A stretch of 51,821 nt of DNA from Dehalococcoidia bacterium (GTDB taxonomy: Bacteria > Chloroflexota > Dehalococcoidia > UBA2979): positions 1-51,821 of the forward strand of contig WHSU01000021.1 of NCBI GenBank assembly GCA_009379925.1, in the 5' to 3' direction. Both the position numbers and the translations under genes were made by a program. The notes under the pieces were generated by a model. It saw only the letters and a program-made list of their open reading frames with translations, had not been told where the DNA came from and made no database searches. This document shows positions 1 to 9,531 of this stretch, piece after piece (the stretch's first letter is position 1; every line of letters begins with the position of its first letter).

Positions 1-1
1 C

Positions 2-211
2 GCGACACTGTGGATGGGACTGGGACGCCTCGACGTTACGGTTACGGCCGTGCAGATCAACGGGGCGCCCGCGCTGCTGGTGGAAAGCCCCGGCGAGGCC
101 GCCACGGTGGTCACCGCGACGACCGTCGAGGGTCGCGTCACTCGGATCTATGTGATGCGCAACCCCCACAAGCTCGCACGGATCGCAGACGAGACGGCGT
201 TGTCGCGGTAG
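2..211 (+). CDS. C-terminal end of a SigJ-like ECF RNA polymerase sigma factor (5' truncated by window edge)
   Basis: The open frame enters from the left edge and stops with TAG at 209-211. The visible tail contains INGAPALLVESPGEA and then VTRIYVMRNPHKLARI. This pattern is typical of the SnoaL-like C-terminal domain of SigJ/ECF41-type sigma factors, which usually end in a VRNPDKL-like sequence. In that family the domain regulates sigma activity. The sigma regions 2 and 4 that would prove the assignment lie outside the window, so the call rests on the C-terminal motif only. The next gene begins 162 bases downstream, so an operon with the exporter is possible but not shown. Confidence 0.7.
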   Translation, partial: ATLWMGLGRLDVTVTAVQINGAPALLVESPGEAATVVTATTVEGRVTRIYVMRNPHKLARIADETALSR

Positions 212-373
212 GTACGTCGTCCCGTGGGCCTGCGCAATGGCCAATCGTGAGCCACAGCATGGACGGGCGGGTTGAACAGGGACCGCACAGACGAAGGGCC
301 GGCACCCCGCGAGGAAGCTGAAGCGTCCCGTCCAGAGCATCCACCATCAACTGACCACGAGAGTGAGCCACCA

Positions 374-1312
374 ATGCTGAACGCCATCGCCGCGTCTAAC
401 CTGGTCAAGACCTTCGGCGCGACCCGCGCGCTCGACCACTTCGACCTCGCGGTCGAGGCGGGCGAGGTGCATGGGTTCCTCGGGCCGAATGGCGCCGGAA
501 AGTCGACGACCATCCGCATCCTGCTGGGGCTGCTGCGCTGCGACGATGGGGACGTCTCCCTGTTCGGCGGCGACCCCTGGCGCGACGCCGTCGCGCTGCA
601 CCGCCGGCTGGCCTACGTGCCGGACGACGTCAGGCTCTGGGAGAACCTCTCCGGCGGCGAGGTGATCGACCTGCTCGGCCGCCTGCGCGGAGGGCTCGAC
701 GCCCGCCGTCGCGCGGAACTGATCGAGCGCTACCAGTTGGACCCGACGAAGAAGTGTGGCATCTACTCGAAGGGGAACCGCCAGAAGGTCGCACTGGTCG
801 CCGCCTTCGCCTCCGACGTCGAGCTCTACATCATGGACGAGCCGACGGGCGGGCTGGACCCGCTGATGGTCTCGGTCTTCCGCGACTGCGTGCGGGAGGC
901 GCGCGCCGCGGGTCGCACGGTGCTGCTCTCCAGCCACGTCTTCGCGGACGTCGAGGCGCTGTGCGACCGCATCAGCATCATCCGCGACGGCCGCAACGTG
1001 GAGTCCGGCGCGCTCTCCGACCTGCGTCACCTGGCGCGCACGGCGATCACGGTGGAGACGGAGCGGCCACTCACTGGTCTGGAGAGCCTCCCCGGCGTGC
1101 GCATCATCGCGCTCGACCGCCAGCGGGCGGAGTTGCAGGTGCAGCCGGACGAGCTGGACCGGGTGCTGCGGCACCTGACCGGGTTCGGGGTGCGGGCGCT
1201 CACCAGCGCACCGCCGTCGCTCGAGGAGATGTTCATGCGTCACTACGACACGAGCGGTGAGGCCAGCGCCAATGCCGCACGCGCGCCGCAAGACGAGGCG
1301 GTCGCCGGATGA
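374..1312 (+). CDS. ABC-2 type exporter, ATP-binding subunit
   Basis: A 312-residue ATPase that would power the membrane protein encoded immediately downstream. Walker A GPNGAGKST is at residues 37-45, the ABC signature appears in the divergent form YSKGNRQK at about 131-138, and Walker B LYIMDEP is at 151-157 followed by the D-loop GGLDP. About 85 residues follow the nucleotide-binding domain, as in drug and polyketide exporters. I chose ATG 374 because homology begins there; an in-frame start at 272 would add 34 low-complexity residues. The gene overlaps the permease by four bases (ATGA at 1309-1312), indicating translational coupling. The exported substrate cannot be read from the sequence. 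Confidence 0.92.
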   Translation: MLNAIAASNLVKTFGATRALDHFDLAVEAGEVHGFLGPNGAGKSTTIRILLGLLRCDDGDVSLFGGDPWRDAVALHRRLAYVPDDVRLWENLSGGEVIDLLGRLRGGLDARRRAELIERYQLDPTKKCGIYSKGNRQKVALVAAFASDVELYIMDEPTGGLDPLMVSVFRDCVREARAAGRTVLLSSHVFADVEALCDRISIIRDGRNVESGALSDLRHLARTAITVETERPLTGLESLPGVRIIALDRQRAELQVQPDELDRVLRHLTGFGVRALTSAPPSLEEMFMRHYDTSGEASANAARAPQDEAVAG

Positions 1313-3024
1313 CCGCGTTCACCGGGACGCTTCCCCTGGTCCGCGTCGCGCTCCGCCGCGACCGCATCCAGCTTGGTCTCTGGGTGCTCGCGCTCGCCGG
1401 ATTGATGACGATGTCCGCGAACGGGTTCGTGGGGCTCTACGACACACAGCAAAAGCTGGAGGAGACGGTCGCCATCCTCGCCGAGAACCCCGTGATGCGC
1501 GCCATGGGGCTGGCCTCCGGCGCGAACGTGGGTGCGCTGGTGATGCTGCGGGCACTCCCCATCGTGGCCATCCTCGCCACGCTGATGAGCGCGATGGCTG
1601 TGGTGCGCCACACTCGTCAGAACGAGGAGACCCGGCGCGCCGAGCTGATCGGCTCGGCGGTCGTCGGGCGGCACGCCGCCCTCGGGGCGGCTCTCATCCT
1701 CGTCGCCGGCGCAAACATCGTGCTCGCGCTGCTGGTCGCCGGGGGGCTCATGCTCAACGGACTCGGCGTGCAGGGCGCTCTGGCCGCCGGGGCCGCCGTG
1801 GGCGCCACCGGGATCTCCTTTGCCGGCGTCGCCGCCGTCACCGTGCAGGTCTCCGAGCGCTCGCGGGGCGCTACGGGCCTCGCCGCCATCGCCGTCGGAG
1901 GGGCATTCCTGCTCAGCGCCGCCGGCAATGTGCTCGGCTCGGCGAGTCCGAGCGGGTTCGTCGTGCACAGCGCCTGGCCGGCATGGCTCTCGCCGATCGG
2001 TTGGGCGCAGCAGATGCGGCCGTTCGGGGGCGACCACTGGTGGGTCCTGGGGCTTTTCGCCGTCTGGTCCGCGGCGACGGTCGTCATTGCGTTCGCGCTC
2101 GAGCGGCGGCGCGACCTCGGGCGCGGGATGGTCCCGGAGCGCCGCGGGCCGGCGCGCGCCCCCAATGCGCTGCTCAGCCCGCTCGGCCTCGCCTGGCGGC
2201 TGCACCGGGGCGTCCTGCTCGCCTGGGCCGTCGGGGTCACCGTGTTCGGTGCGACCTTCGGTGCAGTGAGCGGCGCGTACGAGGACATCATCGCCGAGAA
2301 CCCCGATGCCGCCGAGGTCTTTGCCCGCGTCGGCGGCACCGAGGAGCCCACGGAAGCCTTCCTCGCCACGATCATCGGACTGATGGCGACCGTGATCGCC
2401 GCCTACACCGTCCCCGCGCTGCTTCGCCTGCGCGCCGAGGAAGCCGACGGCCTGCTGGAGCCCCTGCTGGCGACATCGGTGGGCCGGGCGAGCTGGATGC
2501 TGAGCCACGTGACCGTGGTGGTGCTTGGGACTGTGGTGTTGCTGCTGCTCACCGGCGTCAGCACCGGGCTGCTGGCCGGGCTCGCGGCGGACGACGTGAC
2601 GGGGCTGCTTCGCTCGCTCACGGCGGCGGCGCTGGTGCAGACGTCGGCGGTGCTGCTGCTCGGCGGCGTGGTGCTCGCCGCCTTCGGGCTCGCCCCCCGC
2701 TTCGCCGGACCCATCGCGTGGGCCGCCTTCGCGGTAGCGCTCGTGGCGGGACCGATGGTGGGCGGGCTGGTCGACCTGCCGCGGGCGGTGCTCGACCTCT
2801 CGCCGTTCACGCATGTGCCGGTGATCCCGGCGGAGCCGTTCGAAGCCGCGCCGGTGGCGGTGCTGCTGGCGGTCGCCGTGCTGCTCGGGGCCGCCGGCCT
2901 CGTGGCGTTCCGGCGCCGCGACCTCGTCCTCCAGGCCGGCGAGGGCGGACCGCACCCGTTCGCGCTCCGCGGGCTGCGGCGACCGCCAGGCGAGGGAGTG
3001 GCGGAACCGCTGCCCGGAGCGTAG
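1309..3024 (+). CDS. ABC-2 type exporter permease (TnrB3/polyketide-antibiotic exporter-like)
   Basis: A 571-residue membrane protein with roughly a dozen hydrophobic segments in two halves (about residues 20-290 and 300-540). It starts MTAFTGTLPLVRVALRRDR, like the family annotated as putative exporters of polyketide antibiotics (COG3559). In that family a large two-halved permease pairs with one ATPase. The overlapping start with the ATPase gene supports the pairing. The gene ends 63 bases before the convergent CoA-transferase gene that stops at 3088. The exported compound is unknown. Lipid, antibiotic or generic toxicant export are all compatible, and nothing nearby looks like a biosynthetic cluster. 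Confidence 0.85.
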   Translation: MTAFTGTLPLVRVALRRDRIQLGLWVLALAGLMTMSANGFVGLYDTQQKLEETVAILAENPVMRAMGLASGANVGALVMLRALPIVAILATLMSAMAVVRHTRQNEETRRAELIGSAVVGRHAALGAALILVAGANIVLALLVAGGLMLNGLGVQGALAAGAAVGATGISFAGVAAVTVQVSERSRGATGLAAIAVGGAFLLSAAGNVLGSASPSGFVVHSAWPAWLSPIGWAQQMRPFGGDHWWVLGLFAVWSAATVVIAFALERRRDLGRGMVPERRGPARAPNALLSPLGLAWRLHRGVLLAWAVGVTVFGATFGAVSGAYEDIIAENPDAAEVFARVGGTEEPTEAFLATIIGLMATVIAAYTVPALLRLRAEEADGLLEPLLATSVGRASWMLSHVTVVVLGTVVLLLLTGVSTGLLAGLAADDVTGLLRSLTAAALVQTSAVLLLGGVVLAAFGLAPRFAGPIAWAAFAVALVAGPMVGGLVDLPRAVLDLSPFTHVPVIPAEPFEAAPVAVLLAVAVLLGAAGLVAFRRRDLVLQAGEGGPHPFALRGLRRPPGEGVAEPLPGA

Positions 3025-3087
3025 GCGGTGCATCCGCATCCAGAGTGACATCGATGCCTGTTACGTCGCTGCCGCCGGGGCGATCGA

Positions 3088-4356
3088 TTACTGAGGTGGT
3101 CCGTCACCGGAGATGTTCCTGGCCACGAGATCCTGATATTCCGCTTCCGTGACGCCCAGCAACGCGCTCATGACCTCGAGGCTGTGCTGTCCGAGCATGG
3201 GCGCCGAGCGGTCCACAGCGGCCGGCGTGCGCGACAGACGCCACGGGACGCCGACCATGACGTGCTCGCCCGCCTCTGGGTGGTCCACCGTCACGGGGAA
3301 TTCGCGGGCGCGGAGGTGGGCGTCCGCCAGCACCTCGATGGGGAATCGTACTCGAGCGGCGGGGACGCCGGCCGCAAGGAGCCGCTGCTCCGCGTCGGTC
3401 GCGTCCTGCTCGGCGACCCAGCCGCCCACGATCGCGTCCAGTCGCTCCTCGTTCGCCTTCCGGCCGGCCATCGTCCCGAACTCGGGAATGTCGAGTCCGG
3501 GCCATGCAAGCACCCGCTTGAGCGCGTCCCACTGCGTCTCGTCGTCCGCGGAGAGTGCGAGCCACTGTTCGTCGAGGGCGGCGTAGATGTTGTGGGGGCT
3601 GATCCGGAGGTGATGATTCCCCAGCCTCGGACGGACGCGACCGTTCGCGGTGTACTCCACCAACGCGTCCCCGACGAACGTCGCGTTCGCCTCCATCATG
3701 CCAAGGTCGATGTATTGGCCTTCGCCCGTTTCGTCTCGATGGTGGAGTGCCGCGAGGATCGCCGACGCCATGTGCATCCCCGCGACGGGGTCCGGGTACA
3801 TGTTCCCAGAGTTGAGGGGCGGGCCACCCTCGTAGCCCAGGAGCGAGGACATTCCTGACATCGGCTCGATAGTGCCGCCGATACCTGGCACGTCGCGGTA
3901 CCGCCCGGTGGCCCCGTACGCGGACAACGATGCCTGGATGACGCCGGGCCGGAGAGCGCTGAGCGCGTCGAAGTCGAGACCCCAGTTCCCCATGACGCGC
4001 GGGCTGAAGTTGTCCACGACGACATCCGAGAGCGCCACGAGGCGGCGGAAGTACTCGATGCCCTCTGTCGCGCCGAGGTCCAGCGTGATGCCGCGCTTGT
4101 TGAGGTTGACGGCGTTGTAGAGCGGACTGACGTTCCACTTGCGCTGGCGCCGGTTTGCGTCGCGGATGCCCTCGTGAATCGCGCCCTCGTAACCCCCGCG
4201 CCAGGTATCGGGACGCCGGCGCGCCTCCACCTGGATGACGTCTGCATCGAGCAGGCCCAGGAGTTCCGTGGCGAACGTGCCGGACCAGGCCTGTGTGAGC
4301 GTGAGCACGCGGACGCCCTCCAGCGGGCCACGGACTGCCCGCGCGTCGGTGGTCAC
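3088..4356 (-). CDS. Family III (CaiB/BaiF) CoA-transferase, catalytic partner of split pair 1
   Basis: A 422-residue family III CoA-transferase, which moves CoA between an acyl-CoA donor and a free carboxylic acid. The N-terminal PLEGVRVLTLTQAWSGT, the NLNKRGITLDL motif (about 84-94) and GEGQYIDLGMMEA are family hallmarks. The catalytic aspartate is present as Asp189 in the context YPDPVAGM, aligning with Asp169 of formyl-CoA transferase. I place the start at GTG 4356, which overlaps the stop of the preceding gene by four bases and has a strong GAGGGGGGA ribosome site; an upstream ATG at 4437 would overlap by 85 bases. It is the last gene of the operon that begins with importer permeases at 9204. 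The carboxylate substrate is unknown. Confidence 0.9.
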   Translation of the reverse strand: MTTDARAVRGPLEGVRVLTLTQAWSGTFATELLGLLDADVIQVEARRRPDTWRGGYEGAIHEGIRDANRRQRKWNVSPLYNAVNLNKRGITLDLGATEGIEYFRRLVALSDVVVDNFSPRVMGNWGLDFDALSALRPGVIQASLSAYGATGRYRDVPGIGGTIEPMSGMSSLLGYEGGPPLNSGNMYPDPVAGMHMASAILAALHHRDETGEGQYIDLGMMEANATFVGDALVEYTANGRVRPRLGNHHLRISPHNIYAALDEQWLALSADDETQWDALKRVLAWPGLDIPEFGTMAGRKANEERLDAIVGGWVAEQDATDAEQRLLAAGVPAARVRFPIEVLADAHLRAREFPVTVDHPEAGEHVMVGVPWRLSRTPAAVDRSAPMLGQHSLEVMSALLGVTEAEYQDLVARNISGDGPPQ

Positions 4357-5483
4357 GCGTCCCCCCTCGGGCGCCAGCCCCGGCAGAGTTCGGCGGTGTG
4401 CTCGCCCAGGCGCGGGGCACGACAACGAAGGGACCACGGCGTCTCGGACATCTTGAAGGGCGCACCGGGGACGCGATACACCGCGTCGTCTTGCTCCGTC
4501 TCCACGAAGAAGCCGCGGTCCTGGAGGTGCTCGTTCTGGTCGAGGTCTCTCATGTCCAGCACCACTCCACAGACGCAGCGAAGCAGCGAGAGGTGCTCGA
4601 AGAGGCCCCAGCGATCACGGGCGACCAGGCGCGCCTCGATCATCGGCGCGAGTTCCGCGCGATACTTCCGCCGGCTCCAGGGGTCCAGATAGCGAGGGTC
4701 CTCGGCCAGTTCTTCGAGCCCGAGCGCGTTCATCGCATCGCGCCAGAAATGGGCACGGCTGAAGGTGGCGGACACGTAGCCGTCCTCGGCAGGGACGGGA
4801 CCGCCGAATACGTCAGAGATATGGCGCTCCGGTGAGCGGCCTTCGTATGCAGCGGACAGCAGAGTAGGACCTGCCGTCAGCGTGAGCGCCTCAGTCTCAC
4901 TGACATCGACCTCCTGGCCCTGCCGTGACGCGCGTCGTTCGTGCAGCGCGGCGGTCGCCCCGACGAGGGCGATCACGCCGGCAAGGTATCCAACCTGATT
5001 GGCGCTGCCCTTGAGGGGAGGCTGCCCCTGCAGCCCGTTCATCGCCGCCCAGCCACTCAACGCGTACGCCGTCAGGTCGTTCCCCGGAGCCGAGGCGCGC
5101 GGACCGGTCAGTCCGTGCGGTGTGACGGCTACAAGGACAGCGTCGCCCCTCGCATGCTGTCGCACGCGGCCGACGGTAGGGGCGTCCGAGGCAAGCACCA
5201 CATCAGCCTCCGCGATCAGGTCCGACGTGCGCGGGTCGTCCAACGGGGCATCGATCGAGCGCTTGTTGAGGTTGGCGTAGGCGTGCAGAAGCGAGCGTTC
5301 GGGGCCGTCCACATCGTGAAGAAACGGCGGCTCAGCGCGCAGCGGGTGACCCTCGGGCCCTTCTGCCAGCACGACATCCGCGCCCAGGTCTCCCATGAGG
5401 CGGGCACAGAAGGCCCCCGACAGGCGTGTTGACAGGTCCAGCACCAGGACGCCCGAGAGTGCACCGGGTGGCGCGTCAGCCAT
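4353..5483 (-). CDS. Family III CoA-transferase homologue lacking the catalytic Asp, partner of split pair 1
   Basis: A 376-residue protein with the CaiB/BaiF fold signature: LDLSTRLSGAFCARL at about 15-29, YANLNKRSI at 69-77, and QGQEVDVSETEA. Where family members carry the catalytic aspartate, this protein reads SANQVGYLAGV, with Gly165 at the aligned position and no Asp nearby. It probably cannot form the enzyme-bound glutamyl/aspartyl-CoA intermediate itself. Because it overlaps the catalytic homologue downstream by four bases, the likely role is the partner chain of a heterodimer, as in two-gene enzymes of the BbsEF type. It follows the substrate-binding protein gene by 133 bases in the same operon. 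A close paralogue lies at 9532-10680. Confidence 0.85.
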   Translation of the reverse strand: MADAPPGALSGVLVLDLSTRLSGAFCARLMGDLGADVVLAEGPEGHPLRAEPPFLHDVDGPERSLLHAYANLNKRSIDAPLDDPRTSDLIAEADVVLASDAPTVGRVRQHARGDAVLVAVTPHGLTGPRASAPGNDLTAYALSGWAAMNGLQGQPPLKGSANQVGYLAGVIALVGATAALHERRASRQGQEVDVSETEALTLTAGPTLLSAAYEGRSPERHISDVFGGPVPAEDGYVSATFSRAHFWRDAMNALGLEELAEDPRYLDPWSRRKYRAELAPMIEARLVARDRWGLFEHLSLLRCVCGVVLDMRDLDQNEHLQDRGFFVETEQDDAVYRVPGAPFKMSETPWSLRCRAPRLGEHTAELCRGWRPRGDA

Positions 5484-5616
5484 ACGAGATCCTGTTCAAG
5501 TTGTAGTCGCGGCGCTCGATGCCGGCGCATGGCCGAGCGGGCAGTCGATCCCCGAGGAGATCGTTCTCGACCTCCCCGAGGACGGCCGCGCAGTCGCGCC
5601 TCGCGGCGCGTCGAAG

Positions 5617-7305
5617 CTACTTCAACGACACTGCCTGCAGGCCGCGGTAGTCCCATCCCTTGTAGTTGAAGGGGTTGACGACCTTCGAGTTCCACGCCTG
5701 GTGCGTGTTCGGGTACACCGTGTAGATCCGGTACAGGTAGTTCTTCCACTCGCGGTCGAGGTTCTGGATGAACTCCACGCGCTCGTCCTCATCGAGGATG
5801 CCCTGCTGCTCCTCGATGCGGGCGTCGAGCTCGGGGTCCGACACCGCGCCGTAGTTCTTGCTCCCCGTGGAGTGGAACACCGGGTACAGGTAGTTGTCCG
5901 GGTCAGGGTACCCACCCATGCCGATGCCCTGGAACGTGAACTGACCGTCGACCTGCGACTGCAGGTATACGGTGCGCTCCTCCGGGATCAGTTCCAGGTT
6001 GATGCCCACGCGGGCGAGCTGCTGCTGCATGATCGGACCCTCGTCCTCTGAGAACGAGCTGGTGTTGGCGTAGTCGTGAGGCACGGTGAGCGATTCGAGG
6101 CCGACCGCGGCCATCAGCTTCGCCGCTTCCTCCACGTTCTCGCCGTGGAGTTCCGCGATCTCCTCGGGGCTCAGCGCCCAGCGGCCGTAGCCGGGCGGCA
6201 TCACCGGGCCGGCGATGTTGCCGTCGCCGCCCACGACGAAGTCCAGGAGGTCTTGTCGATTGAGCGCGGAGTTCATCGCCTGGCGCACGCGCACATCGGC
6301 GAGCTCCGGCAGCGGGCCGTCCGGCCGCACGTTGAACATCTTGTGCGTCCCGCCGAGGTTCGGCGACGTGGTTACCTGCGAGTCTGTCGACGACCTGACC
6401 TGATCGAGCGCCTCGAGGCTCGGAAGCGCGTAGTAGTGCAGCTCGCCGGCGATGAAGTTCGCCAGGTTGGTGGACGCATCCGTGATGAACCGCCACTCGA
6501 CAGCGTCGACGTACGGGAAGCCGTCCTCGTGGTACTCGGGGTTGCGGACGAACCGGATGCGGGTGCCCTGCTCCCATCCTTCGAGCATGAACGGCCCCGT
6601 GCCGACCCAGCGGGTGTCGAGATTGCCGTCGGCCTCGATGATTTCGCGCGGGACGAGGCCCATCCCCTGGCCGGACGCGAGGTCGGACAGGAGGCCTGCG
6701 GCCGGGCGTGCCAGGTTCATGACCACGGTGTAGTCATCGGGAGCGTCGATGGACGCGACGGGGTCGAGCTTGTACGCGTGGACGAACTCTGCATCATCGG
6801 TGGCGACGCGCTCGTACGAGTACTGGACGTCGGCGGCGGTGAACTCGCGCCCATTCAGCGGCTCGGTGTTCGGCCACTTCACGCCCTGCTTGAGGTGGAA
6901 GACGACAAGGTCGTCTTCCACCTCCCAGGACTCAGCCAGGTCCGGCACGATGCTGTAGGTGTTGGCGTCCGAGTACGGGTCGTACCGGACGAGGCGGCTG
7001 AATACGAGTGACGACGCGTTTTGCGTGGGCGTCGAGATCGTGGCCTGGAAGTCCAACTTCTGCAGGTCCCCGCCGGTAAGGATGATCTCGCCGCCGCGGT
7101 TCACATCGCCGGTTGACGGGGCGGACGTCCCACTCGAAGGCGTCGCGCTCCCCGAGGGCCCGCCGGCCGTCGATGTAGCGGACGGCTCCTCGTCGTCGCC
7201 CCCGCAGCCAATGAGGGCGGCACCCGCAAGGCCGACGCCACCAAGAGCAGCACCCCGCAATGCCGAACGCCGCGTCACGCGCCGCTTCATCCAGTAGTCA
7301 GACAT
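5617..7305 (-). CDS. ABC importer substrate-binding lipoprotein, family 5 (SBP 1)
   Basis: A 562-residue extracytoplasmic binding protein of the DppA/OppA family. The leader carries twin arginines (TRRSALRG, 11-18), a hydrophobic stretch and a lipobox ending at Cys34 (AALIGC), followed by a Ser/Thr/Pro-rich linker to about residue 66. This implies Tat export and lipid anchoring. Mature-domain signatures include PDLAESWEVEDDLVVFHL, the NGREFTAADVQYSYERV segment and VRQAMNSALNRQDLL. The ATG is preceded by GGAGGG at good spacing. It lies 56 bases below its permease genes and above the CoA-transferase pair, so the imported compound may be the acid or ester that the transferase activates. Family-5 proteins also bind non-peptides, so the ligand is open. 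Confidence 0.93.
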   Translation of the reverse strand: MSDYWMKRRVTRRSALRGAALGGVGLAGAALIGCGGDDEEPSATSTAGGPSGSATPSSGTSAPSTGDVNRGGEIILTGGDLQKLDFQATISTPTQNASSLVFSRLVRYDPYSDANTYSIVPDLAESWEVEDDLVVFHLKQGVKWPNTEPLNGREFTAADVQYSYERVATDDAEFVHAYKLDPVASIDAPDDYTVVMNLARPAAGLLSDLASGQGMGLVPREIIEADGNLDTRWVGTGPFMLEGWEQGTRIRFVRNPEYHEDGFPYVDAVEWRFITDASTNLANFIAGELHYYALPSLEALDQVRSSTDSQVTTSPNLGGTHKMFNVRPDGPLPELADVRVRQAMNSALNRQDLLDFVVGGDGNIAGPVMPPGYGRWALSPEEIAELHGENVEEAAKLMAAVGLESLTVPHDYANTSSFSEDEGPIMQQQLARVGINLELIPEERTVYLQSQVDGQFTFQGIGMGGYPDPDNYLYPVFHSTGSKNYGAVSDPELDARIEEQQGILDEDERVEFIQNLDREWKNYLYRIYTVYPNTHQAWNSKVVNPFNYKGWDYRGLQAVSLK

Positions 7306-7361
7306 GATTCCCTCCAGTTGTTACCGACCCGGACAGCGGACCGGTTTGAACACGAAAGCGG

Positions 7362-8267
7362 TTAGCTCCGCAGGCGCGGATCCAGGACGTCCCGGAGGGC
7401 GTCCCCGAACACGTTGACCCCGAAGATCACGAGACTGATCGCGAGGCCGGGGAAGATGGCCATCCATGGAGCCGTGGTCATGAACCGACGGCTCGGGCCG
7501 CTCAGCATCACGCCCCATGACGGCGTGGGCGGTTGAGCCCCGAGACCGAGGAACGACAGTGACGCCTCGGCGATGATCGATGTCCCGAACGCGACCGAAG
7601 CGAGAATCAGCACCGGCGCCATCACGTTGGGGAGGATGTGGAACGTGGCGATCCGCCAGCCGGGCGCGCCCAGGGCGCGTGCCGCGGAGACGTAGTCCTC
7701 CTCCTTCACGGAGAGGACGGCGCCGCGGATCACACGGGAAGTCCCAGGAATCGCGCCTACGGAGATCGCGATCAGGACATTGCGGAGGCTGGGTCCCAGC
7801 GTCGCCACCAACGTGAGCGCCAGGATCAGACCCGGGAACGCCATCAGCGAGTCAACGATGCGCTGGAGGATATTGTCGAGGGAACCGCCGATATACCCCG
7901 AGGCGAGCCCGACCGCCATGCCACCGATCGTGCCGAGCGTCCCGGCGATCACACCGATCAGCAGCGAAATGCGAGCGCCATACACAATGCGCGAGAGCAG
8001 GTCGCGGCCCAGATTGTCGGTACCCATCGGGTGATCGAGGGACGGCGAGAGCAGTCGCGCACCACTGATCGACTCGTACGGGTCGTGTGGCGCCAGCAAC
8101 GGGGCCGCCGCCGCGACCAGGCAGAGCGCGAGGAGAATGGCCAGGCCGGCCGCCCCGAGGGGCTTCGTCCGAGCAAGCCGGAGCAACCGCCGTCCTCGCG
8201 AGGCGCGGTGAGACATCCCGATCGCAGGGAGCCCGAGACCCACGTTGCCCTCGACTGATCTAGCCAT
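7362..8267 (-). CDS. ABC importer permease, DppC/OppC-like (importer 1)
   Basis: A 301-residue inner-membrane permease. It has an N-terminal transmembrane segment after LLRLARTKPLGAAGLAILL, then the conserved GTDNLGRDLLSRIVYGARISL block, and an EAA-type coupling loop (YVSAARALGAPGWRIATFHILPN) that contacts the ATPase. It ends in the usual GDALRDVLDPRLR. I selected ATG 8267 because the first 41 residues of the longer frame read as the out-of-frame end of the upstream gene; with this start the two permeases overlap by eight bases. No ATP-binding subunit is encoded anywhere in this importer operon, so the ATPases must come from elsewhere in the genome. Confidence 0.92.
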   Translation of the reverse strand: MARSVEGNVGLGLPAIGMSHRASRGRRLLRLARTKPLGAAGLAILLALCLVAAAAPLLAPHDPYESISGARLLSPSLDHPMGTDNLGRDLLSRIVYGARISLLIGVIAGTLGTIGGMAVGLASGYIGGSLDNILQRIVDSLMAFPGLILALTLVATLGPSLRNVLIAISVGAIPGTSRVIRGAVLSVKEEDYVSAARALGAPGWRIATFHILPNVMAPVLILASVAFGTSIIAEASLSFLGLGAQPPTPSWGVMLSGPSRRFMTTAPWMAIFPGLAISLVIFGVNVFGDALRDVLDPRLRS

Positions 8268-9204
8268 AGCGAATCCTCGGGTTGAGGACGGCGTAGGAGA
8301 GGTCCACGGCGAGGTTTGCCATCGTGTACACGAGCCCGAAGAGCAGGACGTTCGCCTGGATCTGCGGATAGTCACGTTGAGCGATGGCATCGATGGTCAA
8401 CCGACCGAGTCCCGGGAGATTGAAGATGGTTTCGGTGATCACCGTGCCGGTGAGGAGCCCGGCGACAAGGGCGCCGAAGATAGTCACGACGGGGATCAGG
8501 GAGTTCTTCAACGCGTGCTTGAGCACCACGGAGCGGAACGTCAGGCCTTTGGCCTGCGCCGTACGGATGTAGTCCTGTCGCATGACCTCGAGCAGAGCGG
8601 AGCGCGTCATACGCATGAGCGTGGCCGAAGCCGACGCGCCGATGACGAGCGAGGGGAGCCAGAACTGCTGCAAGTTCCGGAGAGGCTCCTCCCAGATCGG
8701 TCGATAGGTAACGGGCGGCACCCACCCCCAGAACACCGCAGGGAGGATGATCACCAGCGTCCCCAGGTAGAAGTTCGGCACGGAAAGCGCCACGATGCTG
8801 ACCGAACGGCCGAGGTAGTCCCAGATCGTGTCCTGCCTGACGGCGGAGATGATGCCGATCGGCAGAGCAACAATTAGCGCGACAGCCGACGCGAAGAGCG
8901 CGAGTTCGACCGTCACCGGTGTCGTGCGCTTGATTCCATCGATGACCGGCTTGTTCGTCCAGAACGATGTCCCGAGGTCCCCATGCACCACCCCGCCGAT
9001 CCAGACGAGGTATTGCTCGTGAAGGGGACGGTCGAGTCCCAACTCAGCTCGCAGTTCGTCTTTGCGTTGGGCAGTCGGACTCTCCTCCAGAATGAGGTCC
9101 GTGGCATCCCCGGGGATGACGCGCATCAGCAGGAAGACGATCAGCGACAGCCCGACCAACGTCGGGATCATGTTCAAGAACCGGCGCATGATGTAGAGCC
9201 GCAT
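8260..9204 (-). CDS. ABC importer permease, DppB/OppB-like (importer 1)
   Basis: A 314-residue permease and first gene of the leftward importer/CoA-transferase operon. It shows the DppB N-terminus RRFLNMIPTLVGLSLIVFLL, the periplasmic RVIPGDATDLILEE segment, the LGLDRPLHEQYLVWIGGVVHGDLG block and an EAA loop around residues 206-234 (RQDYIRTAQAKGL). It ends LSYAVLNPRIRYG. A short Shine-Dalgarno (GAGGGG) lies just upstream of the ATG. The 327-base gap on its upstream side separates it from a divergent CoA-transferase gene and must hold both promoters. The substrate is unknown. Confidence 0.93.
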   Translation of the reverse strand: MRLYIMRRFLNMIPTLVGLSLIVFLLMRVIPGDATDLILEESPTAQRKDELRAELGLDRPLHEQYLVWIGGVVHGDLGTSFWTNKPVIDGIKRTTPVTVELALFASAVALIVALPIGIISAVRQDTIWDYLGRSVSIVALSVPNFYLGTLVIILPAVFWGWVPPVTYRPIWEEPLRNLQQFWLPSLVIGASASATLMRMTRSALLEVMRQDYIRTAQAKGLTFRSVVLKHALKNSLIPVVTIFGALVAGLLTGTVITETIFNLPGLGRLTIDAIAQRDYPQIQANVLLFGLVYTMANLAVDLSYAVLNPRIRYG

Positions 9205-9531
9205 GGCCCCTCAGTGCTGGTAGCGGGTCCGACCGGCGGGCCAACCGGTACCGGATCGCCCGCCCGGTTGCCCTGAATCGGTGTCTGTGAACGATCTCAG
9301 AATTCCGAGCGACCGCGGGTATATCACGCGCCGTCGGACCCGTGCAATAGTCCACCCGGGCTCCGAGTCACAGACAGGTGCCATACAGGTTGTATCGACC
9401 CGAATCTTGAGGGCCGAGCGTCACAGGAGTTCTTGCGTTGCGGCGTACAATTCGCGCGTCTCGAGTGTGGCACCGTTCCCAGCAGTTACCACGGTTGGTG
9501 CACGCGGCGTCCGACGGAGGGGTGTCCGCAA
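9205..9531. promoter_or_regulatory. Divergent intergenic region between importer 1 and CoA-transferase pair 2
   Basis: No gene is visible in these 327 bases. They separate divergent transcription units and should contain two promoters. Leftward, TTGCAC (9347-9342) and TATACC (9323-9318) are spaced 18 bases apart. Rightward, TACAAT at 9446-9451 is a reasonable -10 box without a good -35. A GGAGGGG ribosome site at 9516-9522 serves the rightward gene. These are weak matches read by eye. Confidence 0.35.

Noticed and set aside
1243..3152. Very long open frames on both strands over the exporter permease (602 and 631 residues)
   Set aside because: High-GC shadow frames; their Arg/Ala/Gly/His-rich translation has no motifs, whereas the frame at 1309-3024 is a clear membrane protein.
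9298..9305. CAGAATTC shared with the palindrome at 38658-38667, both upstream of importer genes
   Set aside because: Eight bases are too few to call a shared operator in 50 kb, and the first copy is not a full palindrome.
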